From an uncultured Christensenella sp. (lineage in GTDB: Bacteria; Bacillota; Clostridia; Christensenellales; UBA3700), in NCBI GenBank assembly GCA_910583995.1, contig CAJTYW010000009.1:8900-72899 (forward strand): a stretch of DNA of 64,000 nt, read 5' to 3'. Under the pieces are notes generated by a model that was given only the letters and a program-made list of their open reading frames with translations, had not been told where the DNA came from and searched no databases. Shown here in pieces: positions 18,738 through 27,163 of this stretch; within the stretch, counting starts at the first letter, position 1, and each line of letters starts with the position of its first letter. The position numbers and the translations under genes were made by a program.

Positions 18738-20174
18738 TTAACCTTTTAAATACTCTAAACTGTATTTTAATCTTCTAACAGTCTCTTGTTTTCCAAGAAG
18801 GTCTGCCATTTCTGTTGCACCGCCTGGTGTCATTTGTGCACCTGTCAATGCAAGCCTTATTGTAAGGAATACTTGTCCTTTTTTGTAACCGCCTTGCTCA
18901 ATGATTTTTGCTATTATATTTTGTAAGTTTTCTTCACTATAATCATTAGTATTTTCAAATTCAGGTATACTCTTTTCCAAAACTTCAATAGCAATTTGCT
19001 TGTCCATTTTGTTTTTCTTGTTTTCGTAAAGCTCTTTATCATATCCTTCAAACTCTTCTAAAAAGTCAATTTTTGAAGGGATTTCACTAAGAATTTCTAC
19101 CCTAGGAATTAATAGCTTTGCAAGTTTTTTGTAATCGTATTTGCCTGCAGCCTTGCTTTTTTCAAAAAATGGTGTTGCAAGTGTTACAAATTCGTCTTCA
19201 GTTAGTTCCTTTATATACAAAGAGTTTAACCATTTCATTTTGCCTTCGTCAAGTATGCTACCGCTCTTGCTTATTCCTTTAACATCAAATGCGTCCATTA
19301 GCTCTGCCATAGTCATTTTTTCTCTATTATCTGAAGGTGCCCAGCCTAATAGTGCAATGTAATTGACAATTGCAGGCACTAAATACCCCTTTTCAAGAAA
19401 ATCTTCAAAGTTAGCATCGCCGTGTCTTTTTGAAAGTTTATGTGTAGCATCTCTCATAATTGGCGGTAAGTGCATATATTGCGGTCTCTCCCAACCAAAA
19501 GCATCGTACATTAAGTTGTATTTTGGAGTGCTTGATAAATACTCCATACCACGAATAACGTGTGAAATATTCATTAAATGGTCATCTACTACATTTGCAA
19601 AGTTGTAAGTAGGCATACCATCGCTTTTGATAAGCACGCCGTCTTCCATATCCGAATTAGGCACTGCGATTTCGCCAAATACCATATCCACATAAGAAGA
19701 AACACCTTCGGTAGGTATATTTTGTCTTATAACATAAGGTACACCACTATCAAGTTTTTGCTGTACTTGCTCTTTAGTTAATGACAAACAATGTTTATCA
19801 TATTTTTTAATCCCATTCTCGCCTGCTAAGCTATCAAGTCTTTCCTTATCACAAAAACAATAATAAGCACCGCCAAGCTCAACTAGCTTTTTGGCATACT
19901 CTAAATAAATTGATTTTCGTTCGCTTTGGATATATGGTCCAACTCCGCCGTCTTTGTCTGGTCCTTCGTCGTGTTCTATACCTGCTTTTTTTAGTGTATT
20001 GTAAATTATTTCAACCGCACCTTCAACGTATCTTTCTTGGTCGGTGTCTTCTATTCTTAAAATAAATTTTCCCTTATTTTTTTTGGCAAACAAATACCCA
20101 TAAAGGCAGGTTCTTAAATTGCCGACGTGCATAAACCCTGTAGGGCTTGGTGCAAACCTTGTTCTTACTTCCAT
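18738..20174 (-). CDS. gltX: Glutamyl-tRNA synthetase
   Basis: Class I aminoacyl-tRNA synthetase charging tRNA-Glu (and possibly tRNA-Gln, as no glutaminyl enzyme is seen in this window). 478 residues. The HIGH-type motif appears as FAPSPTGFMHVGNLRT at the N-terminus and KMSKS as KLSKRHGD at about 240. RBS AAGGAG. It starts the gltX-mrnC-thyA-folA-rlmB series. In Bacillus gltX is followed by cysE-cysS; here those two lie about 20 kb away behind their own T-box. Confidence 0.96.
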   Translation of the reverse strand: MEVRTRFAPSPTGFMHVGNLRTCLYGYLFAKKNKGKFILRIEDTDQERYVEGAVEIIYNTLKKAGIEHDEGPDKDGGVGPYIQSERKSIYLEYAKKLVELGGAYYCFCDKERLDSLAGENGIKKYDKHCLSLTKEQVQQKLDSGVPYVIRQNIPTEGVSSYVDMVFGEIAVPNSDMEDGVLIKSDGMPTYNFANVVDDHLMNISHVIRGMEYLSSTPKYNLMYDAFGWERPQYMHLPPIMRDATHKLSKRHGDANFEDFLEKGYLVPAIVNYIALLGWAPSDNREKMTMAELMDAFDVKGISKSGSILDEGKMKWLNSLYIKELTEDEFVTLATPFFEKSKAAGKYDYKKLAKLLIPRVEILSEIPSKIDFLEEFEGYDKELYENKKNKMDKQIAIEVLEKSIPEFENTNDYSEENLQNIIAKIIEQGGYKKGQVFLTIRLALTGAQMTPGGATEMADLLGKQETVRRLKYSLEYLKG

Positions 20175-20214
20175 ATTTTTTACTCCTTATATTCCCTTGT
20201 TGACTATTTTAATC

Positions 20215-20240
20215 AAATACCGCTCAAAAATCGGTATTAT
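20215..20240. repeat. 3'-end repeat copy with short hairpin
   Basis: CAAAAATCGGTATTAT (20225-20240) with an upstream AATACCG arm, forming a 7-bp stem. It lies 11 bases beyond the radC stop, between radC and gltX. No long T-run, so termination would be weak. Confidence 0.5.
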
Positions 20241-20250
20241 TTGTTGCACT

Positions 20251-20979
20251 TCAGTATTTTACGTCTCTTATTCTTCCGCGTAACAATTCAAACCTTCCGT
20301 TGCTCAAAGAGTCCAAAAGTCCTGTTTGTTTAAATGAAAAATATCCGCTTTTAGCAATAATAATGTGGTCATAAAAATATATACCTAGCATAGTAAGCGT
20401 TAAATATAACTGCTCGGTCAAATTTTGGTCATTGACACTTGGTGTTACATTGTTTGACGGGTGATTGTGTACAAGAATTACTGTGCTTGCTTCATTTCTT
20501 AAAGCTATATCGGCAATTTCTCTTACATTACAAAATGATTCGTTTACAACACCTTTATTTAGCACAACTCTTTTGATAAGCTTGCCCGCACTATCGCCAA
20601 GCAACATATGAATTTCTTCCCTTGGCAAAGTTTCCATAATAGGACGCATTAAGTTTAAACAAGCTTCCAAATTATTGATATACACTTCGTCAATTTTCTT
20701 GCTATAGTATCTACGGCTTACAGCACTTAGACTATTTAAAAACAATGCCATATTATAGCTTACACCTTTGACTTTTTGCAATCTTTCAATAGGTTGGTCA
20801 AACACTCTGCTCAAACTACCAAACTCATTTAGTATTGTATGTGCAAGCTCGTTCGTATCTTTTCGTGGCACAACTGCATACAGCAAATACTCCAACACTT
20901 CGTGGTCTTGTAAGCTTTCTATTCCGTTTTGTTCGATTCTTTTTCTCATTCTATCTCTATGTCCATCGTGAACTGCCAT
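20251..20979 (-). CDS. radC: RadC-family JAMM/MPN+ protein
   Basis: UPF0758/RadC protein, 242 residues: helix-hairpin-helix-like N-terminal part (about 10-95) and a JAMM metalloprotease-like domain with the zinc motif VHNHPSNNVTPSVND (HxH, Ser, Asp) at about 170-184. The name comes from a disputed E. coli repair phenotype; the true role is not settled. I start it at the ATG 20979 because AGGGG lies 6 bases before it; an upstream in-frame ATG at 20997 has no RBS. It has its own promoter and runs toward gltX. Confidence 0.92.
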   Translation of the reverse strand: MAVHDGHRDRMRKRIEQNGIESLQDHEVLEYLLYAVVPRKDTNELAHTILNEFGSLSRVFDQPIERLQKVKGVSYNMALFLNSLSAVSRRYYSKKIDEVYINNLEACLNLMRPIMETLPREEIHMLLGDSAGKLIKRVVLNKGVVNESFCNVREIADIALRNEASTVILVHNHPSNNVTPSVNDQNLTEQLYLTLTMLGIYFYDHIIIAKSGYFSFKQTGLLDSLSNGRFELLRGRIRDVKY

Positions 20980-21025
20980 ATTATCCCCTACAAACATTTT
21001 TATTGATTTCTATTTACACAAAATT

Positions 21026-21054
21026 ATTATAGCACTTTTGGTTTTTTTTTGCAA
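21026..21054 (-). promoter_or_regulatory. Promoter of radC
   Basis: Minus strand TTGCAA, 17-base spacer, TATAAT, about 47 bases before the preferred ATG. Confidence 0.65.
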
Positions 21055-21155
21055 TATTTTAGATAACTTTATTAAAATTAGTTCTCATTTGTCCTTTTAT
21101 AGTATATACTAATAAGTAAATAAAGTTTTTTTGTAAATTTGTATAAGGAGTTTTT

Positions 21156-22445
21156 ATGGAGTATTTTAACGATTATATCAAAGCAACTTCGGAACTAATA
21201 AAAATAAATAGTGTGGAAAGTAGTAAGATAGACGGCAAACCTTTTGGTGCTGGCGTGGACGATTGCCTTAAAAAAGCTTTAAGCATCGCTGAAAGTCTTG
21301 GTTTTAAAACTTTTTATGGTGACGGATACTATGGTTATGCAGAAATTGGCGAAGGTGAAGAAATGCTTGGTATACTTGGGCATTTAGACACTGTGCCAAT
21401 AGGTAATGATTGGACTATTCCTGCCTTAGGCGGAGATATAATTGACGGATTTTTATGTGGAAGGGGGGTTTTAGACGACAAAGGACCTATTATGGCAACA
21501 CTTTTTGCGACAAAAGAACTTGTAGACAGCGGTTTTGTGCCAAATAAAAGAATCCGTATAATATTCGGCTGCGACGAAGAGTCAGGTTGGGAATGTATTG
21601 ATAAATACTGCGAAAGAGAAGAAATACCAACAATTGCTTTTACTCCTGACGGAGATTTTCCTGTAATAAACTGCGAAAAAAGCGTTTCCTACTTTAATGT
21701 ACATCTTAAAAAGCCTAAATTTATCACCAATATCCAAGGTGGTGAACGCGCTAATATGGTAATGGATAAAATTGAATGTACCGTTTCTGACGAAATAGCA
21801 GCTATACTGCCCGCAGACAATGAGTTTGGCGTAATGGTTTGTGGCAATAACCTTACTGCAACTGGTAAATCGGCACACGGCTCTTCCCCACAAACAGGCG
21901 ATAACGCACTTTGGAAAATTGTTAAATTTTTAGGCGGGTACGATACAAGTGCAAAAAACATATCTCAAATTATTTGCAATACTGACGGCTCTGGCTATAA
22001 CATTAAATGTGAAGACGAAATTAGCGGAAAACTAACTATAAATATAGGTATGATATCTTGTGATAAAGATAACATTACATTAAGTTTAGATGTAAGACAC
22101 CCACTTTGCTTGACTCGTGAAGAACTTTATAAAAAGCTATGTAATACATTTAGCTTTGGCACTGTGGAATACGGATTTTTCCATAATCCTTTGTATATTG
22201 CACCTGACCACCCACTTTGCACTAAACTACTAAGTGCTTATGAGAGTGTTACAGGCGAAAAGTTACAACCAATAACAATAGGTGGTGGTACTTATGCCCG
22301 TGCTCTTCCTGTGGCAGTTGCTTTTGGTCCTATCTTTCCAAATCAGGAATCTACAATACACCAAAAGAATGAAAGGGCAAAACTAACAGACTTGAAAAAA
22401 ATGTATGACATTTACCTAAAAGCTATAGAAGAACTAACAAAATAA
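21156..22445 (+). CDS. M20-family metallodipeptidase, PepV-like
   Basis: Zinc dipeptidase/aminoacylase of the M20 family, 429 residues and probably cytosolic. Metal-site motifs: GHLDTVPIGNDW (about 79-90), GRGVLDDKGP (about 107-116, the bridging Asp), DEESGWECID (about 138-147, general-base Glu) and FTPDGDFPVINCEK. A lid domain is inserted at about 185-310, and GGGTYARALP near the C-terminus is characteristic of PepV. It hydrolyses dipeptides for amino-acid nutrition, in keeping with the amino-acid transporters in the window. RBS AAGGAG. The two flanking genes are transcribed away or convergently, so it is monocistronic. Confidence 0.92.
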   Translation: MEYFNDYIKATSELIKINSVESSKIDGKPFGAGVDDCLKKALSIAESLGFKTFYGDGYYGYAEIGEGEEMLGILGHLDTVPIGNDWTIPALGGDIIDGFLCGRGVLDDKGPIMATLFATKELVDSGFVPNKRIRIIFGCDEESGWECIDKYCEREEIPTIAFTPDGDFPVINCEKSVSYFNVHLKKPKFITNIQGGERANMVMDKIECTVSDEIAAILPADNEFGVMVCGNNLTATGKSAHGSSPQTGDNALWKIVKFLGGYDTSAKNISQIICNTDGSGYNIKCEDEISGKLTINIGMISCDKDNITLSLDVRHPLCLTREELYKKLCNTFSFGTVEYGFFHNPLYIAPDHPLCTKLLSAYESVTGEKLQPITIGGGTYARALPVAVAFGPIFPNQESTIHQKNERAKLTDLKKMYDIYLKAIEELTK

Positions 22446-22470
22446 AAAGCGAAATTTTATTAAATTAGTC

Positions 22471-22500
22471 AAAACACCCCGATTTTTGCAAGGTATTTTG
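22471..22500. repeat. 3'-end repeat copy after pepV
   Basis: CCCCGATTTTTGC (22477-22489) in an imperfect hairpin formed by TCAAAACACC and GGTATTTTGA, about 30 bases beyond the dipeptidase stop. Confidence 0.45.
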
Positions 22501-22582
22501 ATAAAAAAATAAAAATTAGCATTAAACAGCATAAAGCTAATTTTGAACCAATATATATTTTATTGCGTTCTCAAAACAACAA

Positions 22583-22612
22583 AAAACACGGAATACTCTT
22601 CCGTGTTTTTAT
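22583..22612. terminator. Bidirectional terminator between pepV and the aldo/keto reductase
   Basis: 11-bp stem AAAACACGGAA / TTCCGTGTTTT with a 5-base loop, A-rich on the left and T-rich on the right. It lies between two convergent genes. Confidence 0.88.
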
Positions 22613-22624
22613 TATTTTTTTGCT

Positions 22625-23587
22625 TTATAACGCACCTTTGACGATATGCGGGATATAAAACTTTTCCAAATTCTCTATATCTTCAGCGGTCAATTTTATA
22701 TTAATTGATTTTACTGCATCATCTAAATACTGCGTTTTTGTCGCCCCTACTATTGGCGAAGAAACTCCTTTTGCAAACTGCCAAGCAAGTGCTATTTGCG
22801 ACATTGTAACACTATACTTTTGGGAAATCTCGTATACCTGTTTTACAATCTCATAGTCTTGCTCTTTGGTTGCATCATATCGTCTAATAGCAATTTTGTC
22901 TGTCTCGCTACGCGTGCTTTTTGAACTCCAATCTAGCCTTGATAATCTTCCTGCTGCAAGCGGAGCATAAGGCGTTAAAGAAACATTGTATTGTTTGCAA
23001 ATAGGTATAAGTTCTCTTTCATCTTCACGATATAACAAATTGTAATGGTTTTGCATACTTACAAATTTAGTAAACCCGTTTTTCTCTGCAATGAGCTGCA
23101 TATTATGAAATTGATATCCATACATAGCTGACGCACCAAGCGCACGAACTTTTCCTGCCTTTACCAAATTATGTAAAGCTTGCATTGTCTCTTCTATAGG
23201 GGTGGAATAATCAAATCTATGAATAATGTACAAATCAACATAATCTGTACCCAGTCTTTTTAAAGACATATCTATTTCCCTATTAATAGCTTTGCTGCTT
23301 AGCTTTCCTTCATTAAAATAAACTTTTGTACCAATTACAACATTTTCACGCTTTGTCAAACTTTTGATAGCTTTTCCCAAATACTCTTCGCTTGTGCCGT
23401 TTGAATATTGATTTGCAGTGTCAAAAAAGTTTATACCCAAATCAATAGAGTGTTTTACCATAGCTTTGCTGCTTTCCGCATCAAGAGTCCACTCGTAAAA
23501 ATCGGAAGAAGGTTTGCCAAAACTCATTCCGCCAACACATATACGCGATACAGATATATCCGTATTACCAAGTTTAGTATATTCCAT
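22625..23587 (-). CDS. Aldo/keto reductase
   Basis: NAD(P)H-dependent oxidoreductase of 320 residues, TIM barrel. Catalytic tetrad positions: Asp and Tyr in FFDTANQYSNGTSEEYLG (about 54-71), Lys in NVVIGTKVYF, and His in LYIIHRFD. Cofactor-binding C-terminus with VSSPIVGATKTQYLDDAV. It resembles the YakC/Tas-like group with broad specificity, so the physiological substrate is unknown. RBS GGGGGA. It follows pdxS by 107 bases but a strong terminator lies between, so probably a separate unit. Confidence 0.9.
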   Translation of the reverse strand: MEYTKLGNTDISVSRICVGGMSFGKPSSDFYEWTLDAESSKAMVKHSIDLGINFFDTANQYSNGTSEEYLGKAIKSLTKRENVVIGTKVYFNEGKLSSKAINREIDMSLKRLGTDYVDLYIIHRFDYSTPIEETMQALHNLVKAGKVRALGASAMYGYQFHNMQLIAEKNGFTKFVSMQNHYNLLYREDERELIPICKQYNVSLTPYAPLAAGRLSRLDWSSKSTRSETDKIAIRRYDATKEQDYEIVKQVYEISQKYSVTMSQIALAWQFAKGVSSPIVGATKTQYLDDAVKSINIKLTAEDIENLEKFYIPHIVKGAL

Positions 23588-23650
23588 AAATCCCCCAAAA
23601 AACTTTTTACAATATTTTTTTTAGACAAATAAACTTCTATTTAAGCAAAA

Positions 23651-23680
23651 TAAAAAACGAAAATAACTTTTCGTTTTTTA
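23651..23680 (-). terminator. Terminator of pdxS
   Basis: 12-bp stem TAAAAAACGAAA / TTTCGTTTTTTA with a short loop, just beyond the pdxS stop on the minus strand. Confidence 0.85.
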
Positions 23681-23694
23681 TTTTTATTCTTTAA

Positions 23695-24558
23695 TTATTG
23701 TCCTCTTTCTTCCATTTTGATTTTGATTTCATCGCAGTTGATACCAACAATTGGCTCACCTAAATCTTCAGACAATCTAGCAATCAAATCGTAATCCATA
23801 TAATTTTCTACTGAACGAACGATTGCATCTGCTCTTTTTGCAGGGTTACCAGACTTAAAGATACCGCTACCAACAAATACACCTTCTGCACCTAAATGTC
23901 TCATTAATACTGCATCTGCAGGAGTTGCTACACCACCTGCTGAAAAGTTTGGAACAGGTAATTTGCCATTTTCGTGAACGAATTTAATCAAATCATAAGG
24001 AACTTGAAGTTGTTTAGCTTCTTCATAAAGTTCGTCAGGACTCATAGCTTTAACTGCACGCATTTGAGCTTGCATTGCACGCATATGTCTTACAGCTTGA
24101 ACAACGTCACCTGTACCTGCTTCACCTTTAGTTCTTATCATACTTGCACCTTCTTGTACACGACGAAGAGCTTCACCCAAGTTTCTTGCACCGCAAACAA
24201 ATGGAGCTTTGAAAGACATTTTGTCAACGTGATAAACATCATCGGCAGGAGTCAAAACTTCACTCTCATCAATAAAATCGATATTCATAGCTTCAAGTAG
24301 TCTTGCCTCAATAAAATGTCCTATTCTGCACTTTGCCATTACAGGAATTTTAACAGCCTTTTGAATTTCTCTAATCATTTTAGGGTCACTCATACGGCTT
24401 ACACCGCCTTCTCTTCTGATATCGGCAGGAACTCTTTCCAAAGCCATAACAGCACCGGCACCAGCTGCTTCAGCAATTTTAGCTTGCTCAACTGTAGTAA
24501 CGTCCATAATTACTTTGCCTTTCAAACTTTCTGCAATCGGATTGTTAATTTTGTACAT
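23695..24558 (-). CDS. pdxS: Pyridoxal 5'-phosphate synthase lyase subunit PdxS
   Basis: Makes pyridoxal phosphate directly from ribose 5-phosphate, glyceraldehyde 3-phosphate and ammonia (the DXP-independent route). 287 residues. The Schiff-base Lys76 lies in IPVMAKCRIGHF, the second active-site Lys144 in MIRTKGEAGTG, Asp19 in VIMDVTT, and the phosphate loops in NFSAGGVATPADA and GVFVGSGIFKS. The glutaminase partner PdxT, usually the next gene, is not next to it nor elsewhere in the window. RBS AAGGAG. Confidence 0.96.
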   Translation of the reverse strand: MYKINNPIAESLKGKVIMDVTTVEQAKIAEAAGAGAVMALERVPADIRREGGVSRMSDPKMIREIQKAVKIPVMAKCRIGHFIEARLLEAMNIDFIDESEVLTPADDVYHVDKMSFKAPFVCGARNLGEALRRVQEGASMIRTKGEAGTGDVVQAVRHMRAMQAQMRAVKAMSPDELYEEAKQLQVPYDLIKFVHENGKLPVPNFSAGGVATPADAVLMRHLGAEGVFVGSGIFKSGNPAKRADAIVRSVENYMDYDLIARLSEDLGEPIVGINCDEIKIKMEERGQ

Positions 24559-24918
24559 ATATATAAATCTCCTTATAGGTTTTATAATTTTTAATTTATT
24601 AGCATTTCATATCCAACTAATATAGAAGGCGTTTTTATTAAATGTTTAAACTCTTCAAAACAATTGTATATAAATTGTGTCTGCTAAATTTACTCATACA
24701 TTATAACACAACTTTTTAAATTCTTACAAGCAATAATAAATAATTATCTTAAAATTTTATTTATTATCTGCTATAAAATTTAATTATATTGCTTTTTTAA
24801 CTAGTATTTCTGGTTGTAATAAAAGTTTTTAAGTCTTTTAAGAATAACTGAATACATTTGAAATCATATTTGCTATAATAGGTGCATAAAAAATTTTTAC
24901 ACTAAAAAAGGAGTTTTT
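24559..24918. other. AT-rich intergenic region between pdxS and the XRE pseudogene
   Basis: 360 bases between divergent genes. Besides a TATAAT box at 24874-24879 (plus strand, no clear -35), which would serve the broken XRE gene, I see no ORF, palindrome or leader structure. The pdxS promoter must lie here but I cannot place it. Confidence 0.5.
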
Positions 24919-25182
24919 ATGACAACAGTAGAAGCAATAGCAAAAAGAACAAAACAATTAATGATAGAGAAAAACATTTGCCAAAAAGAATTAGAAATTA
25001 AATCTAAAATATCTCATAGCGTTATGAGTAAAATGCTTTTATGAAAATACAAATATTTAGATTTTAAAATTGTGTTTAAATTATCTGGAGCGTTAGGTAT
25101 ATCTGTATGCGAATTTTTAGACGACGAATTATTTGATTTAGGCAAATTGGAACTTAAATATAAAAAACCTAAAACCAATTAA
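24919..25182 (+). pseudogene. XRE-family small helix-turn-helix protein, interrupted by an in-frame TGA
   Basis: An 88-codon frame from ATG (RBS AAAGGAG) to TAA reads as a complete XRE/Cro-type regulator: MTTVEAIAKRTKQLMIEKN, then KSKISHSVMSKMLL, then KYKYLDFKIVFKLSGALG, SVCEFLDDELFDLGKLELK. Codon 42 (25042-25044) is TGA, within the loop after the recognition helix where family members usually have Gly, so one GGA to TGA change would explain it. TGA is used as a true stop elsewhere in the window, so recoding is not supported. The rest of the frame remains well conserved, suggesting recent inactivation, a sequencing error, or readthrough. Confidence 0.75.
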
Positions 25183-25184
25183 TG

Positions 25185-25220
25185 TAAAAAAAGTTGCCAT
25201 TTTACAGCAACTTTTTTGTT
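25185..25220. terminator. Bidirectional terminator between the XRE pseudogene and yerC
   Basis: Stem AAAAAAAGTTGC / GCAACTTTTTT with loop CATTTTACA, placed between convergent stops (25182 and 25222). Confidence 0.85.
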
Positions 25221-25221
25221 T

Positions 25222-25506
25222 TTATTTTAATATAGATTTTTCGATTGCTTTTTTATAGCCATCTGCACCACGATGCACGCACCTTGAAACACGGCTTAAT
25301 GTAGCTGAAGAAATACCTGTTTCCGCAATTACTTCGTTGTATGTCATACCTTCAAGCAAAAGTTTAGCTGCTCTTAATCTTTGAGCCATTTGTTCTACTT
25401 CTTTGTATGTACACAAATCGTCAAACAAAGCCTTACATTCTTCCACGCTCTCTATATCTGCTATTGCCTTATATAAATCTGGCAAAAACTCTTCGTAATT
25501 TGACAT
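25222..25506 (-). CDS. YerC/TrpR-family DNA-binding regulator
   Basis: 94-residue TrpR-superfamily protein of the YerC/YecD type. The helix-turn-helix is visible as EGMTYNEVIAETGISSATLSRVSR (about 52-75), preceded by YKEVEQMAQRLRAAKLLL. It is the last gene of amino-acid ABC transporter operon 2, 11 bases after the ATPase, with RBS AAGGGGG. Its position suggests it regulates that operon, whose promoter carries two copies of the palindrome ACTTTA-N6-TAAAGT; that link is inference. Corepressor unknown. Confidence 0.88.
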   Translation of the reverse strand: MSNYEEFLPDLYKAIADIESVEECKALFDDLCTYKEVEQMAQRLRAAKLLLEGMTYNEVIAETGISSATLSRVSRCVHRGADGYKKAIEKSILK

Positions 25507-25517
25507 ATATTCCCCCT

Positions 25518-26486
25518 TTAAGCCTTAAGTATTTTATCCATAAAATCTTTTGTTCTTTGTTCTACTGGATTATCGATAACTTCTTTAGCATCGCCGTACT
25601 CCAATATTTTTCCGCCGTCAAGGAAAATAACTTTATCTGCAACTTCCCTTGCAAACATAATCTCGTGCGTAACAATAAGCATTGTTGTTCCGCTATCCCT
25701 TAGCCCGCTTATTACTTTTAGCACTTCGCCTGTAAGCTCTGGGTCTAAAGCCGATGTAGGCTCGTCAAAACACAATATATCTGGTGACATACACAATGCT
25801 CTTGCTATAGCAACCCTTTGTTTTTGTCCGCCACTAATTTCACAAGGATAAGAATCCGCTTTTTCTAAAAGTCCTACTTTTTCAAGTTGTTCTCTAGCAA
25901 TTTGAGTTGCAGTTTGTTTATCCATACCTTTAACTAGCATTGGTGCTAAAATAAGGTTTTCAACAACTGTTTTGTGCGGGAACAAATTAAAGTCCTGAAA
26001 AACAAGTCCCATTTTTAAAGCTTTTTCCCTTAAAACTGTGTCTTTTGGATAAATACTTACATTCATCACTCTAAGTGGCCTACCATTTTCGTCCTTTGGT
26101 ACATATTTTTGGAAAAACTTGTATTTATAAGTGCTTTCCACATCTACTTTGCCAAAAAATTTAAGCTTTTTCCTGCCGTACTCTTCAGTTTTTTGTACAA
26201 ATTTAAGCTTTTTACCTGCACCGCAAGGTATTTTTTGCACTAGCATAAATTTAGATTTTACTGGTTTTAGTTCGCTTGATACTATCTCTTCTCCACCAAT
26301 CCAAATACTACCGCTTTGTGCTTTTTCCAAAAAAGTTAGGCATCTTAAAAGTGTAGATTTACCGCCACCGCTTGAGCCGATTATTGCAATAACTTCACCT
26401 TTTTGCATACTAAAAGATATATCTTTAAGCACATGATTTAATCCGAATGATTTATTTAAATCTTTTATTTCCAAAATCTTTTCCAT
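25518..26486 (-). CDS. Polar amino-acid ABC transporter ATPase 2 with internal insertion
   Basis: GlnQ-like ATPase of 322 residues. Walker A GSSGGGKST at 37-45, Q-loop Gln164 (GLVFQDFNLFPHKT), signature ISGGQKQR, Walker B ILCFDEPTSALD, H-switch VTHEIMF. About 75 extra basic residues (roughly 70-150, with KKLKFVQKT, KKLKFFGKV, YKYKFFQKY) are inserted before the Q-loop, at the same place as in ATPase 1 (10350-11588) but of different length and sequence. The three KxKFxxK phrases look like a short internal repeat. RBS AAGGAG. It sits between the permease (10-base gap) and yerC. Confidence 0.92.
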   Translation of the reverse strand: MEKILEIKDLNKSFGLNHVLKDISFSMQKGEVIAIIGSSGGGKSTLLRCLTFLEKAQSGSIWIGGEEIVSSELKPVKSKFMLVQKIPCGAGKKLKFVQKTEEYGRKKLKFFGKVDVESTYKYKFFQKYVPKDENGRPLRVMNVSIYPKDTVLREKALKMGLVFQDFNLFPHKTVVENLILAPMLVKGMDKQTATQIAREQLEKVGLLEKADSYPCEISGGQKQRVAIARALCMSPDILCFDEPTSALDPELTGEVLKVISGLRDSGTTMLIVTHEIMFAREVADKVIFLDGGKILEYGDAKEVIDNPVEQRTKDFMDKILKA

Positions 26487-26496
26487 AACTCACTCC

Positions 26497-27144
26497 TTAT
26501 CTGTACCTATTAGTACGCTTTTCAAGTTTTGCAAACAATATCGTCAAAACGCCCACAAATACAAGATAAAACAATCCAGTACTAAACAATGGCCAAATAT
26601 TTGCAGTAATACTTCTTATGCTGTTAGCTCTAAACAACAACTCGCCTAAGCCGATAATGTTTGCAAGAGAAGTATCTTTTACCAATGTAATAATTTCATT
26701 ACTCATAGGTGGCAAAATGTTTTTATAAATTTGCGGCATAGCAACTTTTACAAATGTTTGACTTTTTGTCATACCCAAAACTTGGCAAGCTTCGTACTGA
26801 CCTTTTGGTACGGCATTCATACCGCCTTTGAATATGACAGAAAAATAACAAGCATAGTTTATTGCAAATGCAATTAATGTTGCAGGAAACTCAAAGTCTC
26901 TTAATCTCATATCAAAAAGTAATCCCGGACCATAATATATAATCATTAATTGCAACATAAGTGGAGTGCCTCTTATAATCCATATAAAGGCATTCATAAA
27001 ACCACTTATAACTTTAATTTTACTATTTTGTAAAAATGAAAAAACAAGTCCTAATGGCAAAGCAATGACAAGGGTAGCAAAGAAAATTGCTACCGTCGTG
27101 CCAAAGCCTTTAAATAAACTGTCTATAATAATTTGAATACTCAT
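26497..27144 (-). CDS. Polar amino-acid ABC transporter permease 2
   Basis: HisM/GlnP-type permease of 215 residues with about five helices. The ATPase-docking EAA loop is YEACQVLGMTKSQTFVKVAM (about 127-146), followed by PQIYKNILPPMSNEII. Length and order are normal. RBS AAGGT at the end of the binding-protein gene region, 19-base gap. Partner of the permuted binding protein upstream and the insertion-bearing ATPase downstream. Confidence 0.94.
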   Translation of the reverse strand: MSIQIIIDSLFKGFGTTVAIFFATLVIALPLGLVFSFLQNSKIKVISGFMNAFIWIIRGTPLMLQLMIIYYGPGLLFDMRLRDFEFPATLIAFAINYACYFSVIFKGGMNAVPKGQYEACQVLGMTKSQTFVKVAMPQIYKNILPPMSNEIITLVKDTSLANIIGLGELLFRANSIRSITANIWPLFSTGLFYLVFVGVLTILFAKLEKRTNRYR

Positions 27145-27163
27145 AAAACAACCTTATTTAGTT

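Noticed and set aside
24919..25182. TGA recoded as an amino acid, suggested by the in-frame TGA in the XRE gene
   Set aside because: TGA ends other intact genes in the window (for example 62029-62031, and the ATGA overlaps at 8422 and 54718), so it is a normal stop here.
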